From Nocardioides sp. zg-1308 (GTDB taxonomy: Bacteria > Actinomycetota > Actinomycetes > Propionibacteriales > Nocardioidaceae), in contig NZ_JABJQY010000002.1 in NCBI RefSeq assembly GCF_013155375.1, positions 868,001 through 932,000 of the forward strand: a DNA stretch of 64,000 nucleotides, read 5' to 3'. The position numbers and the translations under genes are program-made. The notes beneath the pieces were generated by a model, which saw only the letters and a program-made list of their open reading frames with translations, was not told the DNA's origin and did no database searches. Of this stretch, positions 7,942-16,287 are shown in pieces; within the stretch, counting starts at the first letter, position 1, and each line of letters opens with the position of its first letter.

Positions 7942-8850
7942 GTGCCACGCATCGTCATCGGTTCCTTCACCCCGTCGGTCCTGCTCGACGTGGCCGACCG
8001 CGCCGGCCGGCTCCGGGAGCGCGGCCTCGAGGTCGAGGAGGTCCCGGTGACCTCGTCGCCGGCACAGTTCCGCTCGCTGATCGACGAGGAGCTCGACGTC
8101 GCCCTGACCAGCCCGGACAACGTCCTGGCCTACCGGTTCAACCCCCTCAACCCGCTGGGCGAGGTCGCGGACGTCCGGATCGTCGCGGCCGTCGACCGCG
8201 GGATGGGGCTGGGTCTCTACGGCCGGCCGGGCACGACGGCGGCGGACCTGGTCGGCGCCCGCGTCGGCGTCGACGTCGCCACCTCCGGGTTCGCGCTCGC
8301 CCTCTACGCGCTGGCCGACTCGCTCGGCGTCGCGCGCGACCAGTACGAGCTCGTCCAGCTCGGCTCCACCCCGCGACGCCTGGAGGCGCTGCTGGCCGGC
8401 AGCTGCACGGCGACGATGCTCAACGCCGGCAACGAGCTGGTCGCCGAGCAGCACGGGTGCGTGCGGCTGGCCTCCGGTGCGGAGCAGCTCTCGCCCTACC
8501 TCGGGACGGTCGTCGCCGTGGCCGGCACGGCTCGCACCGAGGAGGCGCGCCTGCTCGCCGACGCGCTCCTGGAGACGGCTCGCGAGATCGTCTCGGGCGG
8601 GCTCGACGACGAGGTGACGGAGTCGGCGGCGCGACGGCTCGACCTCGACGACGACCTCGCCCGGCGCTACCTCGCCCGGCTGCGCGATCCCCGTGACGGC
8701 CTGGTCCCCGACGGGGACGTCGACCGCGGGAGCCTCGTGACGCTCGTCCGGTTGCGCACGACGTACCTGCCCACCCCCTCGGACGACGGCGGCGACGTGC
8801 TGGACGCCGCCCTCGAGGCTGACTCCGGCCTGGTGAGCCGGCACGGGTGA
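7942..8850 (+). CDS. NMT1/THI5-like substrate-binding-fold protein without signal peptide
   Basis: The 302 residues begin directly with a binding-protein fold (MPRIVIGSFTPSVLL, later DVALTSPDNVLAYRF). There is no signal peptide or lipobox, unlike the receptor at 4999-6069, so it is probably cytoplasmic. The type II binding fold is followed by a C-terminal tail of about 70 residues rich in Asp and Arg that I do not recognise. It is first in a plus-strand operon with an MFS transporter and a LacI-type regulator and overlaps the MFS gene by 4 bp. It may be an intracellular ligand sensor or chaperone, or an enzyme of the pyrimidine-synthase type. The catalytic motif of THI5 was not seen, so I prefer a ligand-binding role. 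Confidence 0.6.
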   Translation: MPRIVIGSFTPSVLLDVADRAGRLRERGLEVEEVPVTSSPAQFRSLIDEELDVALTSPDNVLAYRFNPLNPLGEVADVRIVAAVDRGMGLGLYGRPGTTAADLVGARVGVDVATSGFALALYALADSLGVARDQYELVQLGSTPRRLEALLAGSCTATMLNAGNELVAEQHGCVRLASGAEQLSPYLGTVVAVAGTARTEEARLLADALLETAREIVSGGLDDEVTESAARRLDLDDDLARRYLARLRDPRDGLVPDGDVDRGSLVTLVRLRTTYLPTPSDDGGDVLDAALEADSGLVSRHG

Positions 8851-10007
8851 GGGCACAGCTGCGCCTGCTGCAGGCCACCACGCTGGTCAGCACGCTGGAC
8901 CGGTTCGCGATGCCGCCGATGCTGGTCGCGATCGCGGCGAGCCTCGACGTCCCGCTCACGCAGGTCGTCACCGCCGCGGGGGCGTACTTCCTCGTCTACG
9001 GGCTCGGGCAGCCGCTGTGGGGCTTCGCCTCCGACCGCTACGGCCGCGTCCGGGTGCTGCGCACGAGCCTCGTCGTCGCCGGCGCGCTGAGCCTCGTCTC
9101 CGCGCTGAGCCCGACGGTGCTGGTGCTGGGCATCCTCCGCGGGCTGGCCGGCGGGTTCTTCGGTGCGGCGTACCCGTCCGCGCTGATCTACCTGGGTGAC
9201 ACGGTGGCGCCCGCACGACGCCAGCAGGCCATCACCGGTCTCATGGTCGGCGTCGCCGTCGGCACGGCAGCGGCCTCCGCCGGTGCCGGGCTCCTCGCGG
9301 ACATCGCCACCTGGCGGCTCCCCTTCGTCATCACCGGCGGCGCGGCGCTGGTGCTGTCGGTGCTCCTGGCCCGGCTGCCCGAGCCGGCCGGTGCCGCCGC
9401 CCGCACCACCGCGCGAGCCTCCGTGGCCACGATCGCGCGCTCGCGGGTGACGCTGCTGGTGCTGCTCTTCGCCTTCGTCGAGGGCGTCGTGCTGCTCGGC
9501 GCGCTGACCCTGCTGCCCACGGCCGTCGAGAGCTCCGGCGCCTCCACCACCGTGGCCGGGGCGGTGACGGGGGTCTACGGGCTCGCCGTCCTCCTCGGCT
9601 CGTCGTCGGTGGGGCGGCTCTCGCTGGCGTGGCACCCGGCCCGGCTGATCCTGCTCGGCGCGGCGTGTGCCGCCCTCGCCACCGGCCTCCTCGCGGTCTC
9701 CCAGCGACCCGCGGTGGCGGTCGTCGTGGCGGTGCTGCTCGGCATCGCCTGGCCGGCGATGCACTCCTCGCTGCAGACCTGGGCCACCGAGGTGCTGCCG
9801 CAGTCGCGCGCGGTGGTGGTGTCGTTCTTCGCCGCAGCGCTCTTCGTCGGCAGCGCCATCGGGGCGATCGTCGTGGCGGGCCTCGCGGACGAGGGCCGCT
9901 TCGCGGTCGTCTACGGCGCTTACGCGGCCCTCGCCGTGCCCCTCGGGATCGGCGCCTGGGCGGCCCGCAGGAGATGGCACCGGCCCGTCGAGCAGCAGGA
10001 ACCCTAG
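8847..10007 (+). CDS. Major facilitator superfamily transporter
   Basis: 386 residues with about 12 hydrophobic segments. The MFS motif A lies in the loop after segment 2 (GFASDRYGRVRVLR), and a second half-repeat is visible. The GTG start overlaps the stop of the preceding gene (GTGA), implying coupling. Its place between a binding-fold protein and a LacI-type regulator suggests uptake or efflux of the same compound as the ABC importer, or export of a pathway product. Substrate unknown. Confidence 0.85.
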   Translation: MRAQLRLLQATTLVSTLDRFAMPPMLVAIAASLDVPLTQVVTAAGAYFLVYGLGQPLWGFASDRYGRVRVLRTSLVVAGALSLVSALSPTVLVLGILRGLAGGFFGAAYPSALIYLGDTVAPARRQQAITGLMVGVAVGTAAASAGAGLLADIATWRLPFVITGGAALVLSVLLARLPEPAGAAARTTARASVATIARSRVTLLVLLFAFVEGVVLLGALTLLPTAVESSGASTTVAGAVTGVYGLAVLLGSSSVGRLSLAWHPARLILLGAACAALATGLLAVSQRPAVAVVVAVLLGIAWPAMHSSLQTWATEVLPQSRAVVVSFFAAALFVGSAIGAIVVAGLADEGRFAVVYGAYAALAVPLGIGAWAARRRWHRPVEQQEP

Positions 10008-10008
10008 G

Positions 10009-11043
10009 ATGCCTGCTGTGCAGACCCCCACGCTCCGGGACGTGGCCGATGCCGCCGGGGTCCACCCGGCCACCGCCTCCCGCGCCCTGAACCCCGCCAC
10101 GCGTGGGCTGGTCAACGCCGAGACGGCGCGGCGGGTGATGAAGGTGGCCGAGGGCCTGGGCTACCGGCCCAACCCCATCGCCCGCGGCCTGAAGACGTCG
10201 AAGTCCGGCACCGTCGGGCTGGTCATCCCCGACCTGACCAACCCGCTCTTCCCGCCGATCGTGCGGGGCATCGAGGACGTCCTCGAGCCGGCCGGCTACA
10301 GCGGGCTGATCGTCAACACCGACAACGACCCCCAGCGGGAGAGCGCCCAGATCGAGCTGCTGCGCTCGCGCCAGGTCGAGGGCCTCATCGTCGCGACGGC
10401 GCTGATCGACCACCCGCTGCTGGCCAGGCTGCGCCGCGAGGGCGTGCCCATGGTGATGGTCAACCGTCGTCCCGACGGGGTCGACCTGCCCTCGATCACC
10501 CCGGACGACGCGGCCGGCATCGAGCTCGCCGTCGCCCACCTCGTCGCGCTCGGCCACACCCGGATCGGCCACCTCGCGGGGCCGCTGACCACGTCGACCG
10601 GCGTCGCGCGGCGCCGTGCGTTCCGCAACGCGGTGCGCGACCGGGACCTCGACGGCGACCCGGCCCTCGTCGTGACCTGCGAGCACTGGACCGAGGAGTC
10701 GGGGGCCGACGCCCTGCGCGAGCTCCTCGACCGCCGACCCGACGTCACCGCCGTCGTCGCCGGCAACGACCTGATCGCCCTCGGCTGCTACGACGTCTTC
10801 GCGGAGCGGGGCATCGCCTGCCCGGACCGGATCAGCGTCGTCGGCTTCAACGACATGCCGTTCCTCGACAAGCTGGCGCCGCCGCTGACCACCATCTCGG
10901 TCCCGCACCAGCAGATCGGTGCGGAGGCCGCGCGGATGCTGCTCGACGCGATCGCCGAGCCGGACCGCGCGGCCCGCTCCGTGCTGCTGCCGCTGTCCCT
11001 GGTGCTGCGGGGCTCGACGGCGCCGCCGCAGCGCGCCGGCTGA
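10009..11043 (+). CDS. LacI-family transcriptional regulator
   Basis: 344 residues. The helix-turn-helix is at about 7-27 (TLRDVADAAGVHPATASRAL), the hinge helix at YRPNPIARGLKT, then a periplasmic-binding-like ligand domain (GLVIPDLTNPLFPPIV, through GFNDMPFLDKLAPPLTTI). The start ATG is one base after the MFS stop, with a weak CAGGA site; a GTG three codons later is possible. It is the obvious candidate to bind the four operators at 4903, 4972, 7799 and 7909: LacI proteins favour CG-centred palindromes through the hinge Leu. Probably a repressor released by the imported substrate or an intermediate. Its stop abuts the stop of the convergent desaturase gene. Confidence 0.92.
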   Translation: MPAVQTPTLRDVADAAGVHPATASRALNPATRGLVNAETARRVMKVAEGLGYRPNPIARGLKTSKSGTVGLVIPDLTNPLFPPIVRGIEDVLEPAGYSGLIVNTDNDPQRESAQIELLRSRQVEGLIVATALIDHPLLARLRREGVPMVMVNRRPDGVDLPSITPDDAAGIELAVAHLVALGHTRIGHLAGPLTTSTGVARRRAFRNAVRDRDLDGDPALVVTCEHWTEESGADALRELLDRRPDVTAVVAGNDLIALGCYDVFAERGIACPDRISVVGFNDMPFLDKLAPPLTTISVPHQQIGAEAARMLLDAIAEPDRAARSVLLPLSLVLRGSTAPPQRAG

Positions 11044-12276
11044 TCAGGCAGCCGCGCGCGCCTCGCTCTCGAGCTTGCGCCCGAGCAGGCGACGCGTACG
11101 ACGGTCGCCGGTGGCCATCTTGTAGAGGATGGCGAGCTGCTGCGGGGCGTTCTTCCTGGTGGTCGTGGCGAGCCAGCCGTTGGGCAGCGAGAGCCGGATG
11201 ACCTTGTGCCAGGCCGAGGCGACCTGCGGGACCATCGGGCGCGCGCAGTAGGTGAGGTCGTACTTCTCGAAGAGGGCCTGCACCTTGGGCGCGATCTCGG
11301 CGTAGCGGTTGGACGGCAGGTCGGGGAAGAGGTGGTGCTCGATCTGGTGCGAGAGGTTGCCGGTCATGAGGTGCAAGGCCTTCGAGCCGGAGATGTTGGC
11401 GCTGCCGAGCATCTGGCGGACGTACCACTCGCCCTTGGTCTCGCCCTCGATGGAGCGCTTCTCGAAGGTCTCGACACCCTCGGGGAAGTGCCCGCAGAGG
11501 ATGACGGAATTGGACCAGAGGTTGCGCACGATGTTGGCGGTGACGTTGGCCGCCAGCGTGGGCAGGAACGAGCCGGTCGGGATCGACAGGGCGGGGTGGA
11601 CGACGTAGTCCTTGGTCGCCTGCTTGCGGATCTTGGTGAGCACCTGCTTGGCGCGACGGCGGAACTCGGGGTCCTTGGTCTGCTTCTTGGCGATGACCGC
11701 GCCGAGCTCGAGGTCGTAGGCGGCGATGCCGTACTCGAAGAAGACGGCGTTGATGAAGCAGAAGACCGGCTGCGCCAGCGACGCGGGCGTCCACGGCTGG
11801 TCCTCGTCGACGCGCATGATGCCGTAGCCGAGGTCGTTGTCCTTGCCGATGACGTTGGTGTAGGTGTGGTGGAGCTCGTTGTGGCTGTGCTTCCACTGCT
11901 CGGCGGGCGAGGCCATGTCCCACTCCCAGGTGCTGGAGTGGATCTTGGGGTCGCGCATCCAGTCCCACTGGCCGTGCAGGATGTTGTGGCCGATCTCCAT
12001 GTTGTCCAGGATCTTGGAGATGCTCAGGCCGAGGGTGCCGAGCACCCAGGCCGGCGGGAAGGCGCTGAACAGGAGCACCGCGCGCGAGCCGAGCTCGATC
12101 TTGCGCTGGGTGTCGATGACGCGCCGGATGTAGGCCGCGTCGCTGGCACCGCGCTCGTCGATGACGTCCTGGCGGATCGCGTCGAGCTCGATGCCGATCT
12201 GCTCGATGTCGGCCTCGGTGAGGTGCGCGATGGGGTTGGCCTGGCCGAGGACGGCCTTCTTCTGGACGGTGGTCAT
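11044..12276 (-). CDS. Membrane acyl-lipid/acyl-CoA fatty-acid desaturase, DesA3-like
   Basis: 410 residues with the three histidine boxes of membrane di-iron desaturases: His97-His101 (GHNILHGQ), His132-His137 (HNELHH) and His310-His315 (HQIEHH). Hydrophobic segments lie between them. It inserts a double bond into a fatty acyl chain using O2 and electrons from the reductase encoded 34 bp upstream. The pair resembles mycobacterial DesA3 with its oxidoreductase partner Rv3230c. A good AGGAG site precedes the ATG. It is probably co-transcribed with the reductase and controlled from the 13442-13545 region. Confidence 0.9.
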   Translation of the reverse strand: MTTVQKKAVLGQANPIAHLTEADIEQIGIELDAIRQDVIDERGASDAAYIRRVIDTQRKIELGSRAVLLFSAFPPAWVLGTLGLSISKILDNMEIGHNILHGQWDWMRDPKIHSSTWEWDMASPAEQWKHSHNELHHTYTNVIGKDNDLGYGIMRVDEDQPWTPASLAQPVFCFINAVFFEYGIAAYDLELGAVIAKKQTKDPEFRRRAKQVLTKIRKQATKDYVVHPALSIPTGSFLPTLAANVTANIVRNLWSNSVILCGHFPEGVETFEKRSIEGETKGEWYVRQMLGSANISGSKALHLMTGNLSHQIEHHLFPDLPSNRYAEIAPKVQALFEKYDLTYCARPMVPQVASAWHKVIRLSLPNGWLATTTRKNAPQQLAILYKMATGDRRTRRLLGRKLESEARAAA

Positions 12277-12310
12277 GTCGATCTCCTGGGGGTGTCGGGG
12301 AGGTCTGCGG

Positions 12311-13441
12311 TCAGTGGTCGATGTGGCAGGGGCCGGCGGCGGCGTTGATGCAGGTCTGCACCTTGAGGTCGCCGGTCTCGCCGGGTACGGCGGTGGTGAT
12401 GGCGCCGTTGCGGAGGTCGCGGACGCTGCCCTCGCGCAGCGGGATGACGCAGCCCATGCAGATGCCCATCCGGCAGCCGCTCGGCATCAGCACCCCGGCG
12501 GCCTCGGCCGCGTCGAGGATGGGCGTCGCGCCGTCGAGGTCGAGGGTGGTGCCGGAGGCGAAGGTCACGGTGCCGCCGTCGCCGGGCTCGACGCGGGCGG
12601 TGCGGAACTGCTCGGTGGTGAGGGTGATGCCGGCGGCGTCGTGGTGCGCGGCGAGGGCGTCGAGCAGGCCGGCCGGGCCGCACGCCAGGGTCTGGCGCTC
12701 GGCGAGGTCGGGCACGAGGTCGCCGAGGTCGGCGACGTCGAGGACGCCGTGCTCGTCGTCGTAGCGCGCGACGAGGCGGATCGCGCCCGCGGCGTCGAGC
12801 GCCTCGAGGTCGCGGATGAAGATCGAGTGGGGGTGGCTGGGCGCCACGTGCACGACCACGATGTCGTGCTCGGCGCTGCGGGCGGGCCGCAGGACGCCGT
12901 CGTCGGTGCTCGGGAAGAGGTTGCGCAGCATGCCGATGACCGGCGTGATGCCCGATCCGGCGGTCACCATGAGGAACTTGCCGCCCTCCGGCGGGAGGAC
13001 GAACTCGCCCGCGGCCTGCTCGAGGTGCACCAGCGTGCCGGGGCGGGCCTCGTGGACGAGGTGGTTGCTGACCAGGCCGTCGGGGACGGCCTTGACGGTG
13101 ATCGAGATGCGGCCGTCGCGGCGCGGACCGTGGGTGAGCGAGTACGCACGCCACTGGCGTACGCCGTCGACGTCGATGCCGATCCGGAGGTACTGGCCGG
13201 GCACGTGGCCGGCCCAGTCGGCGCCGGGACGGATCACGATGGTGGCCGCGTCGGCGGTCTCGGGGTGCACGGACTCGATGCGGCCGCGGAGGTCGGCGCC
13301 CGAGCGCAGCGGGGCGAAGAGGTCCATGAAGTCGGCCGGCAGGTAGGGCGTCGTCGCCGCCTCGGCGACCCGCACCAGCTGGTCGCCCAGGCGTCGGCTG
13401 CGCGACGTGCCGGGCGCCTGAGGTTCGAGAGTCGTGCTCAT
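12311..13441 (-). CDS. Flavin/[2Fe-2S] ferredoxin reductase for the desaturase
   Basis: 376 residues in the order FAD domain (WRAYSLTHGP), NAD(P) domain (VTAGSGITPVIGML) and C-terminal plant-type [2Fe-2S] ferredoxin domain. The cluster Cys pattern is CRMGICMGC plus a later Cys in VQTCI. It transfers electrons from NAD(P)H to the desaturase encoded just downstream. The ATG at 13441 starts a sensible N-terminus; an in-frame extension to 13576 would run through the operator and into the divergent gene. The ribosome-binding site is poor. Confidence 0.9.
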   Translation of the reverse strand: MSTTLEPQAPGTSRSRRLGDQLVRVAEAATTPYLPADFMDLFAPLRSGADLRGRIESVHPETADAATIVIRPGADWAGHVPGQYLRIGIDVDGVRQWRAYSLTHGPRRDGRISITVKAVPDGLVSNHLVHEARPGTLVHLEQAAGEFVLPPEGGKFLMVTAGSGITPVIGMLRNLFPSTDDGVLRPARSAEHDIVVVHVAPSHPHSIFIRDLEALDAAGAIRLVARYDDEHGVLDVADLGDLVPDLAERQTLACGPAGLLDALAAHHDAAGITLTTEQFRTARVEPGDGGTVTFASGTTLDLDGATPILDAAEAAGVLMPSGCRMGICMGCVIPLREGSVRDLRNGAITTAVPGETGDLKVQTCINAAAGPCHIDH

Positions 13442-13505
13442 GACACCCAATGTGCCCGATGAGCGGCCACGGTTCCTGCCCTGCGCACGTGAATCGAGGC
13501 GTACA

Positions 13506-13528
13506 GTCTTGTTCGTCGCGAACAAGAC
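13506..13528. promoter_or_regulatory. Perfect inverted repeat between the desaturase operon and the PucR-like gene
   Basis: GTCTTGTTCG and its exact reverse complement CGAACAAGAC are separated by TCG, giving 10-bp arms around a 3-bp spacer. It lies 18 bp upstream of the regulator ATG and 64 bp from the reductase start, in the shared divergent region. Most likely an operator for the neighbouring regulator or another fatty-acid-responsive repressor. Confidence 0.6.
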
Positions 13529-13545
13529 CGACCCCAGGAGCCTCG

Positions 13546-14727
13546 ATGAGCAACCGCCCTGTGCGCCCGGCCACACAATTACAGACCGTGGTCGGCCTCG
13601 ACCCCGAGGTCGCCGACGCGCTGCGCGAGCGGCTGGCCGAGGTGGCCGACAGCGCGGTGCTGCGGATCGTCGAGGAGGTGCCCAGCTATGCCGGGGCCTG
13701 GAGCGGGCGGATGGGAGCGGTGATCCGCAACGCGGTCCAGCTCGCGCTCGGCGGCTTCCTCACGCTGGCGACCCGGCAGGACGCCGACGCCCCCAAGGCG
13801 CCGGCGATCGAGGGTGCCTACCAGCTCGGCCGCGGGGAGGCGCGCAGCGGTCGCACCGTCGAGGCGCTGCTCTCCGCCTACCGGATCGGCGCCCGCGCCT
13901 CGTGGCGCGACATGGCCGACGTGGCGGTCGAGGCCGGGGTGGACGCCGGCCAGCTGGCGCGGTTCGCCGAGCTGGTCTTCGCCTACATCGACGAGCTCTC
14001 GGCCGCCTCGGTCGCCGGTCACACCGACGAGCTCGAGAGCAGCGGCCGGGTGCGCCAGCGCAACCTCGAGCGCCTGGCCCGGGCCCTCCTCACCGGCGCG
14101 CCGGCCGACGCCGTGAACGCCGCGGCGGAGCGGGCCGACTGGGAGCCGCCGGGGGCGCTGACCGCCGTCGTCCTGGCCGAGTCGCAGATGTCCGCCGCGC
14201 TCACCGCCCTCGACCCCCGCACGCTCCAGCCGACCGACGACGTGCCGGGCCTGCCGGAGGGACACGCCTCGCTGCTGGTGCCCGGCACCGGGTCGGCCGC
14301 CGCGCGGCCGGCGCTGCTGCGGGCGCTGCAGGGCACCGACGCCGTCGTCGGCCCGAGCGTCCCGTGGCTCGAGGCGTCGGCGTCCTACCGCCGGGCGCTG
14401 CGGTGCGCCGCCCTCGGCCTCGAGGGGCTGGTCGACTCCGACGAGCACCTCGCCGCGCTCCTGCTGGCCGCCGACCCCGACGCCCGCGCCGACCTGCGCG
14501 CCCGGGTGCTCGCGCCACTGGCGGAGCTGCGGCCCTCGACCGCGGAGAAGCTCACCGACACCCTCCGCAGCTGGCTGCTCCACCACGGCCGGCGCGAGGC
14601 GGTGGCCGAGGAGCTCTTCGTCCACGCCCAGACCGTGCGCTACCGGGTCGGGCAGCTGCGCGAGGTCTACGGCGACCGGCTGGAGGACCCGGCGTTCGTC
14701 CTCGACGCGACGCTCGCGCTGGCCTGA
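13546..14727 (+). CDS. PucR/CdaR-type transcriptional regulator
   Basis: 393 residues. An N-terminal helical sensor-like domain of about 160 residues and a weakly conserved middle region are followed by the C-terminal PucR HTH (TLRSWLLHHGRREAVAEEL, then HAQTVRYRVGQLREVYG). The ATG has AGGAG 5 nt upstream. It is transcribed divergently from the desaturase-reductase operon, with an inverted repeat between, so control of membrane unsaturation is the likely role. Related proteins lie beside desA3-like genes in other actinobacteria (recalled, not checked). Activator or repressor cannot be decided. Confidence 0.8.
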   Translation: MSNRPVRPATQLQTVVGLDPEVADALRERLAEVADSAVLRIVEEVPSYAGAWSGRMGAVIRNAVQLALGGFLTLATRQDADAPKAPAIEGAYQLGRGEARSGRTVEALLSAYRIGARASWRDMADVAVEAGVDAGQLARFAELVFAYIDELSAASVAGHTDELESSGRVRQRNLERLARALLTGAPADAVNAAAERADWEPPGALTAVVLAESQMSAALTALDPRTLQPTDDVPGLPEGHASLLVPGTGSAAARPALLRALQGTDAVVGPSVPWLEASASYRRALRCAALGLEGLVDSDEHLAALLLAADPDARADLRARVLAPLAELRPSTAEKLTDTLRSWLLHHGRREAVAEELFVHAQTVRYRVGQLREVYGDRLEDPAFVLDATLALA

Positions 14728-14732
14728 CCCGG

Positions 14733-14757
14733 CCGGCGGCCGCCGCATGCCCGCCGG
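14733..14757. terminator. Possible bidirectional hairpin between convergent genes
   Basis: CCGGCGG (14733-14739) pairs with CCGCCGG (14751-14757) around an 11-nt loop, in the 34 bp between the PucR-like gene and the convergent amidohydrolase. No T-tract, as is usual in such GC-rich genomes. Confidence 0.35.
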
Positions 14758-14761
14758 GCGG

Positions 14762-16264
14762 TCAGGACCGGGCGTGGGCCACCTGCCCCGCCACCCAGGT
14801 GACGGCGACACGGTCGGCGAAGCCGCGGAGCGCCGTGGCGTGCTCGCGGTCGGAGCCGCCGTCCAACGGGTCGGCGTCGAGCAGCACCAGGTCTGCCGGG
14901 TGGCCGGGGGCGACCGTCCCCCAGCCGTCGGTCGAGGCGGCCAGCGCCTCGCGGGCGGTGATCGCCTGCTCCGGGTGCCACGGCTCCCGCTCGTCGCCGG
15001 AGCGGTGCACGGCCGCGGCGATCGCCAGCCACGGGTCGAGCGGCGAGACGGGCGCGTCGGAGCCGAGCACCACCTCGACGCCGTCGTCGAGCATCCACCG
15101 CAGCGGGAAGCAGCGCTCGGCTCGGCCGGGCCACAGCCGCTCGGTGACGTCGCGGTCGTCGAGGAGGTGGGCCGGCTGCACGCTGGCGCGGACGCCGAGC
15201 GCGGCCATCCGGCGAACGTCGTCGCGCGTGGTGAGCTGCACGTGCTCGACGCTGCCGCGCGCGCCGGTCTCCTCGAAGGCGGCGAGCGCCTCGGTGACGG
15301 CACGGTCGCCGATGGCGTGCACGGCGACCTCGAGGCCACCGGCCACGGCTCGGCCGAGGAGAGCCCGGAGCTCCTCCGGCGTCTGGTTGGGCTGGCCCTC
15401 CTCGTGACCGGGGACGGCCTTGTCGGCGTAGGGCTCGCAGCACCAGGCGGTGCGCGTGTTGAGGGAGCCGTCGCTGATGATCTTGAGCGGCCCCATGGTC
15501 AGGCGCGGGTCGCCGTCGAGCGGGTCGCCGGACCGGAGGCCGCGGGCGAGCACGTCGTCGAGGCCGTCGGCGTAGCAGGCGTGGCGGATCCGGAGCAGGT
15601 CGGCGCCGCCGGCCCAGCGCGCGGCCCAGTCGGCCACGCCGCCGCTGAACTCGAGGTCGACCAGCCCGACGACGCCCTGCGCCGCGGCGGCCTCCATCGA
15701 GCGGCGGTAGGCCTCGGGGCCCGTGCCGTCGGTGCCGAGCACGCTGGCCAGCCGGCCGTAGGCCAGGAACCACTCGGTCTCGCTCACCACGGTGTCGCGG
15801 CTCGAGAGGGCGAGCATGTGGAGGGCGGTGGTGTTGAGCCACCCGTGGTGGCCGTCCCCGGCGATCAGGACGATCGGCTGGTCGGTCCCGATGGCGTCCA
15901 GGTCGGACACGGTGGGGTTGGCGGGCCACGCGGTCGGCCGGTGCCCCCAGCCGATGACCGGCAGGTCGGGCCACTGCTCGAGCCGCTCGCGGACGAGGTC
16001 GACCGCCTCGGCGCTCGACCGGGCCGGCGCCAGGTCGAGCCGGGCCGAGCTCAGGGTCCACTGGCCGAGGTGCACGTGCTGGTCCCACAGCCCCGGCGCC
16101 AGCCACCGCCCGCCCCCGTCGTACGACGCCTCGCCGGGGGCGGCGGCCAGCCCGGGGCCGACCTCCACGACCCGGTCGCCGTCGACGCGGACGTCGAGCA
16201 GCCCCGCGACAGGGGCCGGGAGCGGTCCCGAGACCGCCACCAGGTGGACGTTGCTGATCAGCAC
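14762..16264 (-). CDS. Amidohydrolase, YtcJ-like
   Basis: About 500 residues of the metal-dependent amidohydrolase superfamily: HxH in WDQHVHLG, Lys in PLKIISDGS, His in VHAIGDRA, His in VEHVQL and Asp in GSDAPVSP. YtcJ-like proteins hydrolyse N-acyl or cyclic amide bonds, with substrates mostly unknown. The GTG at 16264 begins the conserved VLISNVHLVAV strand. A GTG at 16291 overlapping the upstream stop (GTGA) is an equally plausible coupled start. It follows another amidohydrolase in the same operon. Confidence 0.8.
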   Translation of the reverse strand: MLISNVHLVAVSGPLPAPVAGLLDVRVDGDRVVEVGPGLAAAPGEASYDGGGRWLAPGLWDQHVHLGQWTLSSARLDLAPARSSAEAVDLVRERLEQWPDLPVIGWGHRPTAWPANPTVSDLDAIGTDQPIVLIAGDGHHGWLNTTALHMLALSSRDTVVSETEWFLAYGRLASVLGTDGTGPEAYRRSMEAAAAQGVVGLVDLEFSGGVADWAARWAGGADLLRIRHACYADGLDDVLARGLRSGDPLDGDPRLTMGPLKIISDGSLNTRTAWCCEPYADKAVPGHEEGQPNQTPEELRALLGRAVAGGLEVAVHAIGDRAVTEALAAFEETGARGSVEHVQLTTRDDVRRMAALGVRASVQPAHLLDDRDVTERLWPGRAERCFPLRWMLDDGVEVVLGSDAPVSPLDPWLAIAAAVHRSGDEREPWHPEQAITAREALAASTDGWGTVAPGHPADLVLLDADPLDGGSDREHATALRGFADRVAVTWVAGQVAHARS

Positions 16265-16287
16265 GGGCCCACCGTATGAGGTGTGGC

